In this document: positions 57,108-64,000 of the stretch, in pieces
How the letters are laid out: each line of letters begins with the position of its first letter
Position numbering within the stretch: the first letter of the stretch is position 1
From: Pontederia crassipes
Taxonomy: Eukaryota; Streptophyta; Magnoliopsida; Commelinales; Pontederiaceae
Assembly (NCBI GenBank): GCA_030549335.1
Contig: CM060195.1
Coordinates: 11,127,501-11,191,500 of the forward strand
Direction: 5' to 3'
Length of the DNA stretch: 64,000 nt
Notes under the pieces: model-generated
What the model was told of the DNA's origin: nothing
The model's database searches: none
What the model saw: only the letters and a program-made list of their open reading frames with translations
Made by a program: the position numbers and the translations under genes

Positions 57108-60100
57108 TAATAGTGATATTTGAGTTTTCTAGTGATAACTTGCTGAAATTAAGTAAAAGAGTCAATTTTTCATTTTTTTTTGTCTCCCAACTCACTAGCT
57201 GCAAGTGCACAGGTAAGTTGTAGTAGACTCAGATTATCGTATTCACAAGAATTTGAAGTCTAAGGCACCCTAAAACAATCTAAATTAGTTATACTTTAAT
57301 GACTAACAACAGATTTTCAAAGGGAAGTGAAAATATATTTTTAATGGAAAGTGAAATGATAACTGAATTTTGGGTTTTGGAAACTTATCAAAACTGAGAT
57401 ATAAATGTTAGATTAAAGTCTAGAAATGTTTAACTATCAATGAGGAATGTTCTTCTAGGATTTGGGGTTCATCTAAATTAATTATGGATGGATAGGATCA
57501 AGTTATCATTAAATATCCAACTTTGATTCAATAATGAAAATGGCTGTTCCCACAGCTCAATTGGCCTCTAACTAAGCAATATATGATCATATAGTTGTTA
57601 GCTAGGTTGAATCAATAGAGGGTCCTCACTGAAAATCAAGTTATCATTGGGCTCAAAAGAAAGTTCAATGCTGATTTTTTTTTCAATTCAAGAAAATTCT
57701 GGAATGATAACTTATAATAGCAATCATAAAAACATGGAATCACTCCAATCAATCAAACCAGGATGAAATCTACTCAATAATGGTGCTTGTGATCCTTGAT
57801 TCATTTCTGAATTTCAGGAGGATTTAAAATCAACCTCTCGGTTGCAAAGTAAATTGAAATCCCCACAAACACAATTCAATTGAAAATGCAAAACATATGA
57901 TCACAGGAATTCACAATTTCCATTGCTCCTTGGTCCATCTCTGGATCTCAAGAAAGCCCTTAAGACTACCTCTCAGTAGTGGATAAAAATGAGGGTTGAC
58001 AATGCAAATCAGAATTCAAATGGAAATCAGAAATAGAAATCAGCAAATAGAATTCTGCAAATTCAGAAAACTGAAATACTAATATATGGAATCAGGTTTA
58101 TCAATTGCTTCTTGACCCATCTCTGGACTGCAAGAGATCCCTAAATTTCATCTCTCAATGATTGAATAAAATCAGGGGGTTCAATTGATAAAACAGTTCC
58201 AACAGAAAATCAGAAAACATATTTCATTAAATTTCAGAAATCAGATTTGCAATCTGTTTTGAGTCAAAGATAATATGCCAACATCTTAATTCATTCCTGA
58301 ACAAGATATGAACAATGACAACATTTCAGTTAGTCAATTAATCAGATCCACAATGACAAACAAATTCAAATTGTTCAGGAAATCAGATTCAGGAAAAAAT
58401 CAGGAAATCAGATTTTAGAAATCAGAATTTTAAATCAATGGAAATCTAGCTTACCAACTGATTCTTGACCCATCTCTGGACTGCAAGACATCCCTAAAGT
58501 ACACTTATCAGTGATTGGAAGAATTTAGGGGAATCAATTGGTAAAAACAGATTTCAATAGGAAATCAGAAAAATCAGAATTCATGTTTTCATTTCAGAAA
58601 TCAGTAGAAAATTCTGATTTGAGTCAAATGATTGTCCAAACAATCTTGATTCATTTCTGAACAAGATAGGAACAATAGAAACTTCCCAAGGACTCAATTA
58701 ATCAGATTGTAAGTGAAGAATAAATTCAACAGCCATATAAATCAGAATCAGATTTAGAAATCAGAAAACTGAAATTCAGAAATCAGATTGCAATAAAATG
58801 AAATCCAGTAACATGCCATTGATTCCTAATTCATCTATGAACAAGAGTTAGATCTAAAGATAACTTCTCAGTTATATATTACAAATAAGACCTGTCAATG
58901 GCATGAATCAATGCAAAATGGTTCTGAAATATGAAAACAGATTTGATTAAAGTGCAGGATTACAAATTCCGTCCATATCCATCCAAAACTAATCTAAACT
59001 ACTACCCTATCCTAGAAGAAATGGAGTTTAGCTCCTCATGTATACAAAGCTTGACAGAAAATGGAATGGGAAATAGATACAAATCATAATTCTTGATGAT
59101 GTCTCAGCCAGCAGCAACTTCCAACAGCAGCCTTCAGCCACCTTGCTCCAAAACCCTTTGCCTCAACCCCTGAATGACCAGCCCCCCTTTTCCTCCAGAA
59201 AAATCCAGCTTTTATATGACTACTATCCACCCTTTGATCCTCATCAGAATGTTCTATTCTCCTTGATGTCAGCCACCTGTCTAATGGTCCCTGCAATGGC
59301 CAGCTGACTGCAGCAGCTTTAGGACAGCAAAAGAGTGGTCCCCCCACCTTTTTCCAACTTGTTTTCCTTGCTACAAAACCCAGAACAGCAAGCATCAAGA
59401 TCCTTAAATGAGATTTTAAAAAATAAAGACTAGGATAATGATATTAGCCAGCTCAAACATCAGATGGGAATTGGTGTTATGCAAAATTGGAAATCTATAT
59501 GAAAACTTGATGGTTTTGGGCCCGGAAATGATAATTTGTCACAAATCATGGAAATTATCCAAATGCAAGTGATTCAAAGCATTAGAAGCATCAAATGGAC
59601 TAGGGTAACAAGTGAGTACAGTCAGAAATCAAATATGAATAAGATTTCAAAGGAGTGATAACTTGGGTGCTAAAAATGATAACTTATGTGACTTAAAAAT
59701 GATAACTTGTGATAACTCGAGTTGTGATTATCCAAATGTGATGAAATTTGACCAGCAATGAGTTAGAACAATAACAAGATGATTGTTTACGGTCCCTGTG
59801 CAGAATAAATGGTTTTGCATGTCGAAATTATAGAATTGCCCTTTAACGATAACTTGGCACTTGAAAAATGATAACTTGTTCAAATGGACTTAAAACTTTG
59901 CACAAGTTGAGATGTGACTATCCGAATATGATTTATACATGATAATGATGGATTTAGGGTAAGAAAACCATTGAAAATTAGTTCACTCAAAATAATGATA
60001 ACTTGACATATATGAATGATAACTTGTCCTCAAAATGATAACTTGGCATAGAATTTAAATATTAATGGATTTTGGCATTTCAAAACCTCTATGCACATGG

Positions 60101-60249
60101 AATTAAGTATGAAATGAGGAATATCAACTAGTTATCACAATGTTTGTATTTCAAGTATAATTGGCCCAAAAATAGGCAAAAGTGGGACTCGATATGTATG
60201 AATTTCATCTAAAATGGGTTAGAAACATATTGTGATCAGCAAGTGATCA
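57108..60249 (-). repeat. 5' LTR of the Athila-like element, 3142 bp
   Basis: Runs (minus strand) from TGATCACTTGC at 60249 to CACTATTA at 57108. The final CA has become TA compared with the 3' LTR and the solo LTR. It includes the 365-bp piece (about 57213-57577) missing from the 3' LTR. It contains the ~170-bp internal repeats (57820-58900) and a conserved 104-codon minus frame (59084-59398) also present at 49438-49752. That frame is not treated as a gene. Confidence 0.95.
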
Positions 60250-60254
60250 GTTCT

Positions 60255-60787
60255 CATTCAGGTGTGTGCAATGATCCGACTCCTTTTCATCCGGCGTGCG
60301 TAGGTCTTCTCAAGTGAGAGCACGACAGTTCCAGGTAACTGCCCCCCCCCCTCGCGCATTGATTCTTTAGTTTCCCCTAACACTGGCGTGTAATAGGTGC
60401 GACTCTCATCCGGATTGTCGATCTCCAACGTTCGATCTAGTTCTCCGGCGTCTAATAGGTGTGTTTCTCTTCTCTCTCTCTTGTTGGATTTTTCCCACCA
60501 TGACTCCCTCCTCTCTCGCATTCTCGCTCAGGTTCGTGCATTGATCCGCCTCCTTTTCGTTCGGTGAACGAAGTTCTTCTCCGCCGCGTGCATTGATTCT
60601 CTAGTTGCCCCTAACACCGGTTCTCATTTGGATTATCGATCTTCAGTGGTCTCCGGCGTCTAATAGGTGCGAGAGCTCTCTTGCTCCTGACTTTTCTCTT
60701 CTGATAAGAATGTTTTCTCTGTTCTAAGGATTTGATAAATTTGAAACTTAATTTGTCCTATTATGTTGAAGGCTTCATTGCTAAAAA
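60255..60787 (+). promoter_or_regulatory. pyrimidine-rich leader with duplicated unit, upstream of GRF gene
   Basis: Contains the second half of the split unit (60255-60320), CTCCGGCGTCTAATAGGTG twice (60440-60465 and 60650-60670; also related to 47515-47530) and an intact second copy of the duplicated unit (60498-60590). The composition is that of plant 5' leaders. Promoter activity is inferred only from position. Confidence 0.35.
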
Positions 60788-61147
60788 ATGGTGCTTCAAT
60801 GCTATTGTAATGAAAAAGCCGACGTGAAGACATCAATGCTATTGCAGGAATCACGGAGTAAGTATATATTTAGTTTATTCTTGTTCATAACAACATTAAA
60901 TCATTTGACCATTTGCTAATTTCACTCTTTGAAGGTAATTGAAGAATGCATATTTTTTCGTTGGATGGATGGGCCCCTTGAAGATCACTACAGGAAAATC
61001 ATTAATGGATTGCTACGCAAGATAAAGAGATTGGAGATGCAAGTCAAAATCATACATTTGAAGGAAGAACTAGATACAATGAAAAATCCAAAACATGGAA
61101 CTCCTTTGTCGTTTTGGAAATATTCAACCTTCCTTTTACTTAGTTAG
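60788..61147 (+). CDS. small GRF-type zinc-finger protein, two exons, about 90 residues
   Basis: Exon 1 (60788-60857) starts ATG and reads MVLQCYCNEKADVKTSM up to a consensus donor GTAAGT. Exon 2 starts at 60945 after an acceptor AG and reads KCIFFRWMDGPLEDHYRK, then INGLLRKIKRLEMQVK, and ends in a hydrophobic tail (FWKYSTFLLLS). Splicing keeps the frame: 273 nt, 90 residues plus stop. C-x-C near the start and C-x-F-F-R-W-x-D afterwards are the hallmark of the GRF zinc finger. Many plant proteins of this type are short, with a coiled coil and a membrane-like C terminus, and lie in or near transposons. The central G-R-x-F part is missing, so zinc binding may be impaired. Expression is unknown. 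Confidence 0.6.
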
Positions 61148-62704
61148 TTATAGTAATGGCGATAAAATAGTCATATGACTACTGACTACTGTTATGTATT
61201 GTTATGTATTGTGAAAGTTGGACCATATGTTATGTACTACTTGTTATGTACTATTTGTGAAACTTGGACTACCGAGATATATGGCAGATGTAAGACTCAG
61301 TTTGAAGTGTGAAACTCAATTATACATGTGCCCATATCATTCAAATTGTTTATTGTTTTTGGATTGTTTGAAGCAGATGAATAAGACATCTTAAGAATTG
61401 TTTTCTATTTGTTTTTGGATTGCCTAAATTGTTTAAAAGGTTGGCTGGTGCAATGGAGGTGGGGGGAGCTCAGTTAAATCGCCAGGAGACCAGGAAAAGG
61501 TCTTTTGAACTGTGCAGGATTAGGTCTTCGGTTAAATCGGACATTTCTTAACACTCGCGCCGTGGAACAAGGAGCCGATTGCATGTATGAAGCAGTAGAT
61601 AAAAAGAAGATTCAATACTTTGATTATCCTCATAAACCAAAGATCTTGGTAGAAAAATGGATTTTTATACTTCTGGTGCGAGATTTCTCTCCATCTATAG
61701 AGGGGGTCTATGTTTCCCTTAATAATTTTTTCTCAAGTTTTTCATTATACTCGGGTATGTAATAACTTCATTATCACCAAGAACAGCAGCAAGTAGGTCA
61801 ATCTAACATTTGAATGTTTTTCTTTCACTTCAAGCACACAGGAGAGTTGTTCAGATGGCAGCATCACAAATGATCAAAACACAAGCCATCCACTAGTAAC
61901 TCCTCACTGCCACCAATCAAACAAATAAGATTCAAATGTATTTACTAAACGACAATGGGACATGTACAGTATCAGGAAGAAAACAGAGGAGCAGATGCAT
62001 TTGACAGAGAAAGAGAAAATGATAAAATCCAATGTACAGTAACATTTACAAGATCATTTAACAAGTAGGCACAAAACTTTCGTACTGTCTAATGGAACTA
62101 TATATCTCAAGAAGCAACAGCACCAACTAACATAATTCAGCAAATTTCACTTCACTATAATAGTCAAACCAATTACACACAGAAACTTAAAGAAAAAAAG
62201 GTCTTTTTCAACCTAAAGAAAAGATAGTCCTCCTTGAGTGTTCCTTCTTATTCCTTCCATCAAAATCAATAGACATGAAGGCCCATGCAGCTGCTTATAA
62301 GGATTCTGTAGAGCTCTTGACCTTGAATCTGTACCTTTCCAGGCTCAGCAAATTGTTTTTGAATTGAGTACAGTGGTGGACTGCAAGGAGGCCTTCAGCA
62401 ACATCAAAACCTAGTTGTTTAATCACCACCAAGAATTTAGGCATCAGTAATAGTGAAGAAACAGAAAGTTCAACAGAATATCTTTGATATAATTTGAACA
62501 ATATCAATAGAAAGTTTGAGAATTTATAATTGCTAAACCTGGTCTTGAAGACAAATGAAAAATGAGAATTTGTAACATTTCTTGACTACTGAGTACTATA
62601 TGTATGTTCCTCTTGTGTACTGCTCAGCTGTTGCAACACAAAGTATGTTAGTAAAAGATGACATATAACATAAAGAATTTTTTGTAAATTTTCATGATAG
62701 GTTG
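61148..62704. other. no confirmed gene; a compositionally different island at 61440-61770
   Basis: Mostly AT-rich. The part at 61445-61765 has more balanced composition and an 85-codon frame (for example RTFLNTRAVEQGADCMYEA). It looks unlike its neighbours, possibly a nuclear insertion of organelle DNA, but I cannot confirm this. A minus frame at 62295-62507 (LGFDVAEGLLAVHHCTQF) follows an acceptor-like AACTAG. It could be an exon of an unrecognised gene. Confidence 0.3.
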
Positions 62705-63949
62705 TACCTGTGCCTTTTTCAACAGACAAGAAGTGACATAATGTCCTTTTGTTAGACAATAACTACATGTTCATTTTTTAGGAGCACTCTGCGACATTGA
62801 AACCTCGACATTAGATTTCATTCGTTGTATGTTCCTTTCTGAAGTTGTAATCTTTGTAATCTTTGTATGAAACCAATCATTGTAATCTTTTCTGAAGTTG
62901 TCACACATGTATAAATCCCTGAGATATGTTATGGCATTTTTCGTAATATGCCATATACAAAATATATGGCGTGTATTAGGAAACACTCTACGAATAGTGT
63001 TACCCATTGCCACATCTTGATCAGTTATAATACACGTAGGCTTCTTTCCATTCATGCATTCCAACCATGTTTCAAATAACCAAACAAAAGTGTCTTCAGT
63101 CTCGTCGGCTAGTAGAGAACATCCAAGTAATATAGACTATCTATGGTGATTAACACTTGTGAAGGGTGCAAATGGCATTTTAAATTTGTTAGTCCGATAT
63201 GTTGTATCAAACACTACAACATCACCAAAAGTGATATAATTGTCTTGTGATCTACCATCCGCCCAAAAAAAACTCCTTGTCACTGCTTTTTCATTGGCCA
63301 CTATTCTGAAAAAGAGGGATTCATCGTCTTCTAATTTCTTTTCAAAATAAGAAAGCACTGCCATGCATTCTTTACCGACGCAATCTTTCCTTGATGTTCT
63401 AATATAGTCAATTCATTGTTGAGATGTTATAATTTTTTCCCCCGACGTGTTGAGATATTTAGCTATTTTCGAAGGAGCGATCCCAGCTTTTCTCATATCA
63501 GTCATTGCTTGTTTAGAAGGACTTGACAATTTATTATGTGCGCGTAATCTTGATAGGTCAGACGAAGAAACAAGAGGATGTGTATGGTCTTCATGAAACC
63601 TTTTTACCTCCCATTTGCCATCGTCTACGACCTTAACTAAAAGTTGTGCACAACAGTCTTCCCTCACATCCCTTCTTCTTTTCACATCTTTGTCCCGATC
63701 CTTTCTTTTGAGATCCTTATGTCCTTCTTTTGAGCAAACAAGTCTTCTACCGATGGGTTCATTTGTTTTTCTTGATTTGTAACAATAGTCCCTCCTTATC
63801 GAAAACCCTCTTGATCTAGCATATGCATTATAAAATTCATATGCCTAATCTTCACTATCAAACTTCAATCCAACATATGGTTTGGTAATATCCATATCAT
63901 TCTCATTATCTCCTAGCTCTTCAATTTCTTGGACTTGGGGTTCATCCAT
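62705..63949 (-). pseudogene. FAR1/FHY3-type MULE transposase, single frame with stop codons
   Basis: From ATG 63949 (MDEPQVQEIEEL) one frame runs to about 62705. The FAR1 DNA-binding domain is at 63890-63590 (YARSRGFSIRRDYCYKS; CCAQLLVKV; FHEDHTHPL). The MULE transposase core begins near 63364 (VVVFDTTYRTNKFKMPFAPF; the Asp is the first catalytic residue). It continues at 63064 (CIITDQDVAMGNTIRRVFPN, second Asp; HIFCIWHI). A CCHC knuckle (CSYCLTKGHYVTSC) ends it at about 62720-62765. In-frame stops occur in the N terminus (TAG), before IDYIR (TGA), after VNHHR (TAG) and before the knuckle (TGA), but no frameshift is seen. The part with the third catalytic acid and the SWIM finger is missing, so the protein is internally shortened. 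Confidence 0.88.
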
Positions 63950-64000
63950 CTATTTAAAAAAGATGTAACGTAACAATTTATTAATACGATTATCATCACA

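Larger units (their letters stand above)
47827..60249 (-). mobile_element. complete Athila-like Ty3/gypsy retrotransposon, 12.4 kb
   Basis: Exact 5-bp target duplications GTTCT (47822-47826 and 60250-60254) flank two long LTRs in minus orientation. In order on the minus strand: 5' LTR 60249-57108, tRNA-Asp-type primer site, gag 56947-55931, protease-RT 55919-53553, RNase H-integrase 53539-51816, a 1.2-kb non-coding part, a polypurine tract and 3' LTR 50603-47827. The protein types, primer site and long LTRs place it in the Athila lineage. No envelope-like ORF is seen. Stops and frameshifts make it non-autonomous now. The LTRs differ by scattered substitutions and one deletion of about 365 bp, so insertion was fairly recent. 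The solo LTR at 18430 belongs to the same family. Confidence 0.95.

Noticed and set aside
60986..60999. ATCACTACAGGAAAAT looked like a CACTA terminus
   Set aside because: It lies inside the GRF coding sequence, differs from CACTACAAGAAA and has no subterminal repeats.

Overview
The window is nuclear DNA of a flowering plant, about two thirds A+T. It is a gene-poor region built mostly from nested and decayed transposable elements. The evidence is Athila-type Ty3/gypsy, Ty1/copia, CACTA (En/Spm), hAT, FAR1-type MULE and LINE coding remnants, tRNA-Asp and tRNA-iMet primer sites, introns with plant-like splice sites, and fragments of plant-only gene families (DUF761, DUF789, GRF zinc finger). I cannot name the species. 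No prokaryotic features, CRISPR arrays, rRNA or tRNA genes were recognised.

Layout. 0-6.2 kb: a LINE RNase H remnant, AT-rich diverged repeats, and an 874-bp GC-rich non-autonomous MULE with a 9-bp target duplication. 6.2-15.5 kb: a long tandem array. Its first part has composite units that contain a hAT-terminus-like module. Its second part has monomers of about 465 bp with a higher-order period of about 1.86 kb. A second MULE (9-bp duplication) and a hAT-type MITE (8-bp duplication) have inserted into it. 15.5-25.6 kb: a three-level nest, in which a 3.2-kb solo Athila LTR (5-bp duplication) sits in the LTR of a truncated copia element, which itself sits at the edge of a deleted CACTA element. 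25.6-32 kb: further CACTA debris on both sides of the only clearly intact ordinary gene, an intronless DUF761 protein at 27345-27845 on the minus strand. 31.9-37.5 kb: the 3' part of a second Athila-like element, a 21-G run and unexplained GC-rich pieces. 38-42.3 kb: a decayed DUF789 gene on the minus strand, split within an exon by a 3.47-kb hAT element that carries its own dead transposase. 43.4-45.7 kb: a Tekay-like LTR. 46.4-47.8 kb: a CACTA terminus and a 41-bp minisatellite. 47.8-60.2 kb: a structurally complete 12.4-kb Athila-like element on the minus strand. It has LTRs, a PBS, a polypurine tract and a GTTCT target duplication, but its coding frame is broken. 60.8-61.1 kb: a small two-exon GRF zinc-finger gene. 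62.7-63.9 kb: a FAR1/MULE transposase on the minus strand, inactivated by stop codons only.

No operon or pathway links these genes, and the window is mainly a record of successive insertions. Two host-type genes look possibly functional (DUF761 and the GRF gene) and one is clearly dead (DUF789). I found no convincing new biological system. The best leads are the internally repeated Athila LTR with its dense TGATAACTTG motif, the higher-order tandem array containing hAT-like modules, the split DUF789 gene, and several unassigned exon-like pieces.
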